NCBI RefSeq assembly: GCF_002964975.1
Contig: NZ_PSZM01000002.1
Span: forward strand, 1 to 64,000
Source: Apibacter adventoris
Lineage (GTDB): Bacteria; Bacteroidota; Bacteroidia; Flavobacteriales; Weeksellaceae
DNA: 64,000 nt
Direction: 5' to 3'
Shown: positions 52,421 through 60,824 of the stretch, one piece after another
Numbering within the stretch: position 1 is the stretch's first letter
How the letters are laid out: the number at the start of each line of letters is the position of its first letter
Made by a program: the position numbers and the translations under genes
Notes under the pieces: generated by a model
Told to the model about the DNA's origin: nothing
Seen by the model: only the letters and a program-made list of their open reading frames with translations
Database searches by the model: none

Positions 52421-53203
52421 CTATTTAATATATATATGCTTCTTTATATAGGTTATATCTCTATAATCTATCTCTGTTATTGAATCTTTTTCACCTTCAT
52501 CTTTAAACTCTAACCAAGCCCTATAAATAAAACCTCTTATAGTAAAGTTACCTTTATATCTAAATGTATGACTTATTTCCCATAAATTTGTACTTAACTC
52601 CTTTACATCATAAGTGCTTTTTGATTTCCAAAAATTTAAATAATCCGGGGTTATTTCATCAGATAACTTAAGAACTGTCACATAAGATTCTTTCGCTCCC
52701 TGTATAGGAGACTTTAGTTCTATATGAAATTTATAGGGTTTATTAAATTCAATAGTATCCGGTAAATCAAATTTATAAAAGTGTGAAAATTTAAAATCTA
52801 TATTCCCATCAGAATCATAAAAATATAATTGATTTGTTCTTGTAGTATCTCCTACAGTAACATATTCTATCTTAGACTTCTCTCCATTTAAAAACTGTTT
52901 CCACCATCCATTTCTATAAGTTTTACCCCTTTTTATAAGAGCCCATCCCTCTATTCTATCTTTTCCTGTTTCATCAAAATGAACTATATATTGACTATCT
53001 TTTGAGATCTTAGTTATCTTCATTTTAAGTCGCTGACTATTTTCAAAATATTCTTCTAAAGAATCTTGTTTGTCATTTGTGAAATATTTTTTATAATGAA
53101 TTTTGCCTGAGGGATATTTTTCTATTCTTATATTTTTTTTTGTGCAACTAAATACTGCAAATAATAAAAATCCTAAGGTTATAATTATTAATTTACTCTT
53201 CAT
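52421..53203 (-). CDS. Lipoprotein with MORN-like repeats, candidate immunity protein to tip A (260 aa)
   Basis: The signal MKSKLIIITLGFLLFAVFSC is a lipobox. The N-terminal half has MORN-type strands (IEKYPSGKIHYKKYF, GWWKQFLNGEKSKIEYV, NQLYFYDSDGNIDFKF). The C-terminal half is an Ig-like beta domain (YKFHIELKSPIQGAKESYVT, FRYKGNFTIRGFIYRAWLEF). It follows tip A by 13 bases. Immunity to tip A is inferred from position. It is the largest lipoprotein of the array. Confidence 0.65.
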   Translation of the reverse strand: MKSKLIIITLGFLLFAVFSCTKKNIRIEKYPSGKIHYKKYFTNDKQDSLEEYFENSQRLKMKITKISKDSQYIVHFDETGKDRIEGWALIKRGKTYRNGWWKQFLNGEKSKIEYVTVGDTTRTNQLYFYDSDGNIDFKFSHFYKFDLPDTIEFNKPYKFHIELKSPIQGAKESYVTVLKLSDEITPDYLNFWKSKSTYDVKELSTNLWEISHTFRYKGNFTIRGFIYRAWLEFKDEGEKDSITEIDYRDITYIKKHIYIK

Positions 53204-53216
53204 TATTTAATTTGTA

Positions 53217-54490
53217 TTATTTTACTAGACTTCGTATAAATGCAGCATGCTTATCCATCCTCCTTGAGTATTCAACAGAATCCTTTCTAAGTACCTCTCT
53301 AATTATAGGATAAGATACCGTTGCCTTATATGTTCCTGATTGCATAAGGATTACTGTATCTTTTTTAATCCAAATTTTTTCATTAGGATCAGGAACAAAT
53401 GTACGATAAGCATCTATTCCATTACTTATACCATCTGCAAAATTCTTAAAACTTTCTCCAAATAATTTACTTGGACCTCCCGTTCCTGGTTTTATCCAGC
53501 TTCCCCAATCTTGATCATCTATTTTATCTTTGCCAAACCTAAACCATGAAGGTCTTTCAAAAGATTCTTTCCTTCCACTTCCATCTGTTGTATAAAATCC
53601 TGGAAATGTTTCACTACCGGAATCTTTGAATATTTTACTAAATGTCTGCCCTATTTTAAAGGACAAATATTTTAAAGCGGTTGATATTTCATAAATTGAG
53701 CCATTTTCTACGTAATTAGCAAGTCCATTTTCTCCAAGCCTAATGGTTCCAACTTCTCCATCATTAATACGCCCTTCTATAAATGATCCATCTTCTTTAA
53801 ATTTTATGTAACCCATTTCTGTATATGTAGCATCACCTTCTTTCATTCCTTTTTGATAAACCCATTGATTTTCTTCGGTTTTACCCCAACCGACTCCTTT
53901 CATCCCATCTGGGTCAATAAAGTAAACAGGATTATTAAAGGCATAATTGTAAGGAGAATGTTTTCTCATTTGTTCCGCCAGTGGATCTAAATTAAACCAC
54001 CTTCCAATCGCCGGATCATAATTTCTTGCTCCGTAGTCGTATATATTAAGTTCTAGTTCATTTTGCAATTCCTTTCCATTGTATTTATATTTATACCCCG
54101 GTTGCAGATTATTATTACTATATCCTGTATGTTTTAATCCAAACGGATAATAATGATTTTCCTCCAGTACATCCAGTGAACCATTTGCAGGGTTTTGGCG
54201 GTAACTCAGGCGAATATTCCCCAAATGATCTGTATAATGATATACATAGGTTTTCAAGATATAATCATAATATTCTTCTGAATGAGGTAAAAACTCCAAT
54301 ACATGATTTTTATATTGGAAATCATTTAAATAATCCGTAATCAGGGGTAGAAAGTGCTTCATATAAGTAATTACCCTGTTTTCCTCTAAAGTTTTTTGCC
54401 ACTGAATTTGTTGGGCACATAAAGGAATATAGCAAAAAAAGGAAGAGATTGAAAGTAGAAAATAGAAAGTAAAGAGTAAATTTTTATCAT
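53217..54490 (-). pseudogene. Rhs tip A: shortened Rhs gene with signal peptide, core and toxin end; probable frameshift near the start
   Basis: From 54362 the frame is open for 381 residues: FLPLITDYLNDFQYKNHVLE, the core DHLGNIRLSY, YYPFGLKHTGY, YKYNGKELQNELELNIYDYG, DPDGMKG, then a linker and a unique C-terminus. Upstream, the same frame continues without ATG through FTFYFLLSISSFFCYIPLCA, a signal peptide, whose natural ATG (54490) is out of frame by one base in an ATTTAC stretch. If one T was lost, the original protein was a mini-Rhs lacking YD repeats. The toxin domain (after QDWGSWIKPG) is not recognised. The gene is the 5'-most and best-preserved tip of the array. Confidence 0.65.
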
Positions 54491-54621
54491 AGATTAGCAG
54501 TTAGTTAATTATATTTCGAATATATATATTTTTTTTAATTTTAATATATAAAAAAATGTTTTTATAGTTTTATGATTTTTTTCATATTCATTGAATTGTA
54601 ATAAATAATAAACAGAAATAA

Positions 54622-54648
54622 AAAAGCACTGTGTTATACAGTGCTTAT
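54622..54648 (-). terminator. Terminator of gpmA
   Basis: AAAAAGCACTG, loop TGTTATA, CAGTGCTT, 23 bases after the gpmA stop. On the minus strand the stem is followed by TTTTTATTT. Confidence 0.85.
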
Positions 54649-54670
54649 ATTGATCTAAATTTTTAAAATA

Positions 54671-55276
54671 TTATAAATTTTTAACCTTTATAACCTTAAG
54701 ATTTTTGTCTAATTGATATTCACGGGGAACTCCGGTTTTAATTTCAAAGTTGAGTATTTCGTCAGGAGTCATTTTTTCCAAAAACATAATTAAAGCACGT
54801 AAACTATTTCCATGGGCAGCAATTACAATATTTTTGTCATCCTTCAGTTTAGGTGCAATTTCTTTCTCAAAATAAGGGATTACTCTTGCGGCTGTATCTT
54901 TAAGACTTTCTCCATTGGGCGGAGCAATGTCATAACTACGCCTCCAAATGTGTACTTGTTCATCTCCGAATTTTTTTGCCGTATCAGCTTTGTTTAATCC
55001 TTGTAAGTCTCCGTACATTCTTTCGTTTAACGCTTTATCATAAGTGGTAGGAACATGAGAAATACCGGCTTCATTCAAGGCAATTTTTAAAGTTTCCTGT
55101 GCTCTTTTCAGATCAGAAGAATAAGCATAATCAAAATGCATTCCTTTTAGTTTTTCACCTGCTTCTTTAGCTTCTTTTTTTCCTTTGTCTGTTAAATCTA
55201 CATCTACCCATCCGGTAAATTTATTTTCTAAGTTCCATACGCTTTGTCCATGCCTGAACATTACTAATATAGCCAT
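54671..55276 (-). CDS. gpmA: 2,3-bisphosphoglycerate-dependent phosphoglycerate mutase
   Basis: Glycolytic enzyme interconverting 3- and 2-phosphoglycerate. The phosphohistidine motif is MFRHGQSVWNLENKFTGW; further motifs are DLTDKGKKEA, SSDLKRAQET, NERMYGDLQGLNK, RRSYDIAPPNGESL and AAHGNSLRALIMFLE. It is 201 residues, the short form lacking the C-terminal tail of the E. coli enzyme. Confidence 0.95.
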   Translation of the reverse strand: MAILVMFRHGQSVWNLENKFTGWVDVDLTDKGKKEAKEAGEKLKGMHFDYAYSSDLKRAQETLKIALNEAGISHVPTTYDKALNERMYGDLQGLNKADTAKKFGDEQVHIWRRSYDIAPPNGESLKDTAARVIPYFEKEIAPKLKDDKNIVIAAHGNSLRALIMFLEKMTPDEILNFEIKTGVPREYQLDKNLKVIKVKNL

Positions 55277-55406
55277 TGTTTACTTTTTTAAGTTATTATT
55301 AAGTAAAGTTACAAAGAAAATTAAGTTATTCTAATTAGATTTATCGAGATTTTTAAATTATTGTTGAGTAATTTTATTTATACTTAAATAATTTTTTAAA
55401 AAATAT

Positions 55407-55414
55407 TATTTTTG
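55407..55414 (+). promoter_or_regulatory. -7 element TATTTTTG before the S9 peptidase gene
   Basis: An exact TAnnTTTG match. The start would be at about 55420, giving a leader of ~13 bases to ATG 55433, and excludes the upstream TTG (55412) as a start codon. Confidence 0.55.
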
Positions 55415-55432
55415 AAGTACAAAAAGTCAATA

Positions 55433-57400
55433 ATGAAAAATATTTATTTGGTAATAACACTTTTAATTGGAACATTTTTTATGGGGCAAAAGCAACGATT
55501 AACTCCGGAATTACTATGGAGTTTAGGTAGAGTATCGATAGATGCAGTGAATAATAAGGGCGATATTATTTATGGGGTTCAGTATTATGATGTACAAGAA
55601 AATAATAGCAGAAGGAATTTATTTCTGGTAACCTTAAAAGGAAATATGAAGCCTTTGACCGATATCAAAGAAAAGGCCAAAGCTCTTTTTTTCAAAGATG
55701 ATACTACCTTGGTTTACTCTATTGGTGAAAATGTTTTTTCCTATAATATAATTAATGGAGATACGGAACAAATAAATAAAGGCCAAGGGAATCTTTCCGG
55801 GTTACTTTATTCTAAAGATTATAAATACATGGCTATTTCAAAGTCGGTAAAAGAAGAAAAAGTATTAGGAAAAGATGTATATCCTGATTTGGAAAAGTCA
55901 GATGCAAAAGTATATGATCATTTGATGTACCGACATTGGGATACATGGAAAGACGGTGATTTTCAACATATATGGCTTGGGACTTCCTCTGAGTCTTTAA
56001 CTGATATTAACAAAGGAGAAAAGTATAATTCTGAATCCTATTCTTTCTCACCAGATGCAAAATATTTGGTTTACCAATCAAAAAAATTATTCGGAACAGC
56101 AGATGCTATATCTACTAATACCGATATTTTTCTTTATGAATTAGCCACACAGCAAACCAAAAATATCACTTTGGATAATAAAGGGTATGATACAAATCCT
56201 AAGTTTAATAGTGAAGGAGATAGATTAGCTTGGTTATCTATGAAAACTGATGGATATGAATCAGATAAAAACGATATAAAAATATATAATGTAAAAACCG
56301 GAAAAACCGAAAACCTTACAGTAAACTGGGATAATACGGTATCAGATTATGTGTGGAGTAAAGATGGCAAAAAAATTTATTTTTTAGCTGGAATACATGC
56401 TACATATCAATTTTTTGAAATAGATATAAAAAGTAAAAAAATCAGACAAATAACAGAAGGAATTCACGATTATGTCAGCATATTTTTATCAGGAGATTTT
56501 TTGGTAGGAGAACGTCAAGATATGAATCATGCTTCAGAGATTTATAAAGTAAACATTAAAACTGGTGAACAAACCCGATTAAGCTCAGTAAACGATGAAC
56601 CTTATAGTAAAATAGCTATGGGCAAAGTAGAAGAAAGATGGGTTGATACAACAGATGGAAAAAAAATGTTGGTGTGGGTAATTTTTCCACCAAATTTTGA
56701 TAAAAATAAAAAATATCCCACATTGTTATATTGTCAGGGAGGCCCTCAAAGTACCGTTTCTCAGTTTTATAGTTTTCGATGGAATTTTCAGATTATGGCA
56801 GCAAATGACTATATTATTGTAGCACCAAATCGTAGAGGGTTACCTTCTTTTGGGGTAAAATGGAATGAAGAAATTTCAGGGGATTGGGGAGGACAACCTA
56901 TGAGAGATTACTTATCAGCAATAGATGAAATATCTAAAGAATCCTATGTAGATAAATCAAGATTAGGAGCTGTAGGTGCTAGTTATGGCGGATATTCCGT
57001 ATATTATTTAGCTGGGATTCATAATAAAAGGTTTAAAACGTTTATTTCTCATTGTGGTGTTTTTGATTTAGAATCCATGTACGGATCTACTGAAGAGGTT
57101 TTTTTCCCAAACCACGATATAGGAGGGGCTTATTGGGAGAATCCGCAACCCAAAGCATATAAAGATTTTAACCCTATTACAAAAGTTGATAAATGGGATA
57201 CACCTATATTAATTATTGAAGGAGGGCGTGATTATAGGGTTCCTTATACCCAAGGATTAGAAGCCTTTCAGGCTGCTCAATTAAGAGGAATAAAAAGCCG
57301 ACTACTTTATTTTCCTGAAGAAAGTCATTGGGTACAGCAGCCACAAAATGGAATCATTTGGCAAAAGGAATTTTTTAAATGGTTAAAGGAGACTTTATGA
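55433..57400 (+). CDS. S9 family serine peptidase (DPP/acylaminoacyl-peptidase type, 655 aa)
   Basis: A signal peptide (IYLVITLLIGTFFMGQ) is followed by a beta-propeller (residues ~40-390: YSFSPDAKYLVYQSKK, DYVWSKDGKKIYFLAG) and an alpha/beta-hydrolase domain. Catalytic Ser is in GASYGGY (about S517), Asp in EGGRDYRVPYTQG and His in PEESHWVQQP. It is likely periplasmic and cleaves dipeptides or N-blocked residues from peptides. The start at 55433 is set by the signal peptide. Confidence 0.93.
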   Translation: MKNIYLVITLLIGTFFMGQKQRLTPELLWSLGRVSIDAVNNKGDIIYGVQYYDVQENNSRRNLFLVTLKGNMKPLTDIKEKAKALFFKDDTTLVYSIGENVFSYNIINGDTEQINKGQGNLSGLLYSKDYKYMAISKSVKEEKVLGKDVYPDLEKSDAKVYDHLMYRHWDTWKDGDFQHIWLGTSSESLTDINKGEKYNSESYSFSPDAKYLVYQSKKLFGTADAISTNTDIFLYELATQQTKNITLDNKGYDTNPKFNSEGDRLAWLSMKTDGYESDKNDIKIYNVKTGKTENLTVNWDNTVSDYVWSKDGKKIYFLAGIHATYQFFEIDIKSKKIRQITEGIHDYVSIFLSGDFLVGERQDMNHASEIYKVNIKTGEQTRLSSVNDEPYSKIAMGKVEERWVDTTDGKKMLVWVIFPPNFDKNKKYPTLLYCQGGPQSTVSQFYSFRWNFQIMAANDYIIVAPNRRGLPSFGVKWNEEISGDWGGQPMRDYLSAIDEISKESYVDKSRLGAVGASYGGYSVYYLAGIHNKRFKTFISHCGVFDLESMYGSTEEVFFPNHDIGGAYWENPQPKAYKDFNPITKVDKWDTPILIIEGGRDYRVPYTQGLEAFQAAQLRGIKSRLLYFPEESHWVQQPQNGIIWQKEFFKWLKETL

Positions 57401-57554
57401 TAAAGAGGGACTTTTTATTATATAGAGATATAGCGAGTTAATTAATAAAATAATAGAGGAAAAGACATGTCTAAGAGAAAAGAGAGTTGAGATCCTAAAA
57501 AATGTTTTGTCAAAATTAAAATATATTATTAAAAAAAACGTTTTTCTAACTATT

Positions 57555-58658
57555 ATGAAAAAACTTATTATACTATTATTAATAATAATTTGTGGTGTAC
57601 ATGAATTAACTGCTCAAAAAATTGATATTACTTCAGTCGATGAATTTTTCAATATAGCCTCTAAAATGAAAGAAGGTAAACATATTACCGAAAATCAGTG
57701 GATGGTATTTGATAGTACTGGAGGTTATAGAGAATATTCAACTCGAAGAGATCAAATTAGGATAAATATTATAAAAACATCTTTAGATCTCACATTTAAT
57801 GATAATAATATAAATATATTAAAAGATAGTATTTTAAATATTAATGAAGAAATTATTAAAAATAATTCTGACTTAAGATTGTCAAAAATGACTTTAATTA
57901 ATTTCATTGATATAAAAGATAATTTTGATTCTATCAAAGCATTTAGGGACAACTACGATTTTAATAATTTAATAAATAATGTTACTAAAAAGCTTGGTTC
58001 TTTTTTAGGAAAACCTGTTGATTCACGTATTAGATTTCTACCAGTATATTTTCTATTTCAAGAAAATGATTCCCAAACTAGGGAAAATGGAATATATATA
58101 GACTTTAATTCATTTTATAGAAAAACGGAAGAACAAAGAATTAATTTACTCGCTCATGAATTTTTTCATAATTATAGAAGATGGTTTGAAAATTCTGAAT
58201 TTAATCGTAAGAATTATCTTTATTATTATATTGATGTCATTCAGAATGAGGGTATTGCGGATTTGATTGATAAATCGGAAGGGTATAGAAAATATTTTAC
58301 TAGTAATGGATTTGATCATGAAATGGTCGAGAATTGGAACAGTCTCTATGTTCAGGCCCCTAAAGATTTAGAAAGATTGCAGAATTTGATGATTAAGTTT
58401 TCTAAGAAAAAGGTTACAGAAATAGTAGCAGAAAAAGAAATACATGATATTGTAAAATATAATGGGCATCCAATAGGGTTTTATATGGCTTGTAAAATTG
58501 TAAATGCAGGGTATAAAGAAGAAATGCTTAAAACCTTATATAATCCATATGAATTCTTTAGGTTATATAATAAAGCTGCTAAAAAACAAAATGATTTTCA
58601 ACTAAATGATACGTTTATGAGCTATTTGAATAATATAATAAAAAAATATTACAAATAA
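57555..58658 (+). CDS. Exported zinc-peptidase-like protein (DUF5700 type, 367 aa)
   Basis: The signal peptide MKKLIILLLIIICGVHELTAQ starts at 57555; an upstream ATG-less extension is rejected. The zinc motif HEFFH (H201-H205) is followed by NEGIAD (Glu 232), the third ligand of gluzincin-like peptidases (HExxH-x26-E). The pattern and length match the Bacteroidetes DUF5700 family as I know it; substrates are unknown. It lies 154 bases after the S9 peptidase gene. Its more AT-rich coding sequence resembles the accessory genes. Confidence 0.75.
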   Translation: MKKLIILLLIIICGVHELTAQKIDITSVDEFFNIASKMKEGKHITENQWMVFDSTGGYREYSTRRDQIRINIIKTSLDLTFNDNNINILKDSILNINEEIIKNNSDLRLSKMTLINFIDIKDNFDSIKAFRDNYDFNNLINNVTKKLGSFLGKPVDSRIRFLPVYFLFQENDSQTRENGIYIDFNSFYRKTEEQRINLLAHEFFHNYRRWFENSEFNRKNYLYYYIDVIQNEGIADLIDKSEGYRKYFTSNGFDHEMVENWNSLYVQAPKDLERLQNLMIKFSKKKVTEIVAEKEIHDIVKYNGHPIGFYMACKIVNAGYKEEMLKTLYNPYEFFRLYNKAAKKQNDFQLNDTFMSYLNNIIKKYYK

Positions 58659-59109
58659 AGTAATAGCTCATAAATCAAAATTATAATTTTCACATATCAA
58701 AATATTGTGTATTTAGCACATAGCAAAGTGTCAATTTATTAATTGTTCAAAAAATGGGTGTTCAGAGTAAATAAAAATAACTCTGTCAGGAATGATTATG
58801 TTAAATTAAGCAAGCGGGTTTGAATTTTCTAATAGATTTACTATTATAATACTTAATTAATAGAATAGACAATTTTTATTTCATGAAAAAATAAATGGAT
58901 AAAGAAAAATAAAACACGTAACGAAAAACAAGGCAAAGTGTTTTTTTAAGTGGAATTTTCATGTGAATGTCTTTAAATATAACTGTTAGATAGCTAGTTA
59001 TATTTAGGGGAATAAAATTATTTTCATCTGACAAAAATCATTATATTTGTCAACATTACGCTTATAAACACAATATAATTTAGGGAAAACCGCAAAAAAA
59101 TATCATACG
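58659..59109 (+). other. 451-bp intergenic region upstream of sucC
   Basis: No gene is seen. The right end holds the sucC promoter. A short frame or small RNA cannot be excluded; there is no strong hairpin. Confidence 0.55.
59042..59049 (+). promoter_or_regulatory. -7 element TATATTTG before sucC
   Basis: An exact TAnnTTTG match, leader about 55 bases. The -33 region is poor (TTTTC). Confidence 0.5.
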
Positions 59110-60303
59110 ATGAATTTACATGAGTACCAAGCGAAGGATATATTATCATCTTTTGGAGTAACAGTTCAACGAGGAATTGTAGCAACTACACCTGAAGAAG
59201 CGATAGAAGCTGCCAAAGAAATGAATAATAAAACAGGTACAAACTGGTGGGTAGTAAAAGCTCAGATTCATGCAGGGGGAAGAGGAAAAGGAGGAGGAGT
59301 GAAAATAGCCAAATCTTTAGAAGAAGTAAGAGATCAAGCTTCTCAAATTATAGGAATGAATTTGGTAACACCTCAAACCTCTAAAAAAGGCAAAAAAGTG
59401 AATCAGGTATTTATTGCTGAAGATATGTATTATTCAGGCGAGTCTGAAATTGAGGAATTCTATATATCCGTTTTGTTAGATAGAGCTAAGGGGAAAAATA
59501 TGATCGTATATTCTACAGAGGGAGGAATGGATATTGAAAAAGTAGCAGAAAATAAACCAGATAAAATCTTTATTGAGGAAATAGACCCTTCAGTAGGTTT
59601 ACAAAGTTTTCAAGCTCGAAAAATAGCATTTCAATTTGGATTAAAGGGAGAAGTTTTCAAAGAGATGATTAATTTTATTTTTGCATTATATAAAGCATAT
59701 GTAAATAGTGATGCTTCTTTAATAGAAATAAATCCGGTTTTAAAAACTTCAGATAACAAAATTGCAGCTGTAGATGCTAAAATGAGAATAGATAATAATG
59801 CATTATATAGACATCCAGATTATCTTAAATTAAGAGATATTAGAGAAGAAGATCCTGATGAAGTGGAAGCGGCAGAGGCAGGTTTAAATTTTATAAAATT
59901 AGATGGAAATGTGGGTTGTATGGTAAATGGTGCAGGTTTAGCAATGGCTACAATGGACATTATAAAACTATCGGGAGGTAATCCGGCAAATTTTTTAGAT
60001 GTAGGCGGTACCGCAGATGCTGAAAGAGTAGAAAAAGCATTTAGAATTATTTTAAAAGATGAATCAGTAGAAGCAATTTTAGTAAATATATTTGGTGGAA
60101 TTGTACGTTGTGATAGGGTGGCTCAAGGAATTTTGGATGCATATAAAAATATGAGTGATTCTATTAAAGTGCCTATAATTGTTCGTTTACAAGGGACAAA
60201 TGCGGAAATTGCTAAGAAAATGATTGATGAAAGTGGATTAAAAGTGCATTCAGCGATCACTTTAGAAGATGCAGCTAAAGCTGTAACACAATCCCTAATT
60301 TAA
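59110..60303 (+). CDS. sucC: Succinyl-CoA synthetase (ADP-forming) beta subunit
   Basis: TCA-cycle enzyme subunit with an ATP-grasp domain (MNLHEYQAKDILSSFGV, VVKAQIHAGGRGKGGGVKI) and the CoA-ligase domain with GCMVNGAGLAMATMDIIKL, NFLDVGGTADAERV and NIFGGIVRCDRVA. The 397-residue length is typical. sucD is not next to it: a terminator and convergent mscL follow. This separation is usual in Flavobacteria. Confidence 0.97.
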   Translation: MNLHEYQAKDILSSFGVTVQRGIVATTPEEAIEAAKEMNNKTGTNWWVVKAQIHAGGRGKGGGVKIAKSLEEVRDQASQIIGMNLVTPQTSKKGKKVNQVFIAEDMYYSGESEIEEFYISVLLDRAKGKNMIVYSTEGGMDIEKVAENKPDKIFIEEIDPSVGLQSFQARKIAFQFGLKGEVFKEMINFIFALYKAYVNSDASLIEINPVLKTSDNKIAAVDAKMRIDNNALYRHPDYLKLRDIREEDPDEVEAAEAGLNFIKLDGNVGCMVNGAGLAMATMDIIKLSGGNPANFLDVGGTADAERVEKAFRIILKDESVEAILVNIFGGIVRCDRVAQGILDAYKNMSDSIKVPIIVRLQGTNAEIAKKMIDESGLKVHSAITLEDAAKAVTQSLI

Positions 60304-60311
60304 ATAAATAG

Positions 60312-60345
60312 AAAAAAGGTTAGAGTATTTACTAACCTCTTTTTT
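60312..60345. terminator. Bidirectional terminator between sucC and mscL
   Basis: AAAAAAGGTTAG, loop AGTATTTA, CTAACCTCTTTTTT, in the 57 bases between two convergent stops. Confidence 0.88.
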
Positions 60346-60360
60346 ACGTAGTTTAATAAT

Positions 60361-60747
60361 CTATTTTTTTAATAAATCTCTAATCTCAATTAGTAAATCT
60401 TCCTGAGACGGTTTTTTAGGTGCATCTTGGGTTTTTTGTTCTTTATCTTTTTTATTTAATTTATTAATTACTTTAATAATTAAAAATAAGCAAAAAGCAA
60501 TAATTAGAAAAGAAATACAAGTAGAAAGGAAATTACCGTATTTTACAGCTGTACCAGGGATGGTTAACTTAGAGAGGTCATCCAAATCAGCAGCTTTTAA
60601 AGCTGGGATAAGTATAAGAGGAGTTATAATATCATCTACTAAAGAGGTTACTATTTTGTTGAATGCCCCTCCTATAATAACTCCTATGGCTAAATCAACA
60701 ACGCTACCTCGCAAGGCAAATTCTTTAAATTCTTTAATAAAACTCAT
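60361..60747 (-). CDS. mscL: Large-conductance mechanosensitive channel
   Basis: A homopentameric safety valve of the inner membrane. Motifs: MSFIKEFKEFALRGSVVDLA, IGVIIGGAFNKIVTSLVDDI (pore helix TM1), TM2 (FLIIAFCLFLIIKVINKL) and a charged C-terminal helix. The start is 60747, which gives the usual N-terminus; the frame extends to 60771, but that overlaps the -7 promoter element at 60769-60776. Confidence 0.95.
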   Translation of the reverse strand: MSFIKEFKEFALRGSVVDLAIGVIIGGAFNKIVTSLVDDIITPLILIPALKAADLDDLSKLTIPGTAVKYGNFLSTCISFLIIAFCLFLIIKVINKLNKKDKEQKTQDAPKKPSQEDLLIEIRDLLKK

Positions 60748-60768
60748 ATTTACAATATTAAATTCATG

Positions 60769-60776
60769 CAAAAATA
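60769..60776 (-). promoter_or_regulatory. -7 element TATTTTTG before mscL
   Basis: A minus-strand TAnnTTTG match. It gives a leader of ~15 bases and supports the 60747 start. Confidence 0.5.
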
Positions 60777-60824
60777 TGAATATTTATTTTAATAAGATAT
60801 AATTTATGTGTAAAAATATAAATA

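Noticed and set aside
44239-54490. Right array as an integrated element at tRNA-Leu
   Set aside because: No integrase, no direct repeat of the tRNA 3' end and no IS inverted repeats were found. The position next to the tRNA may be chance.
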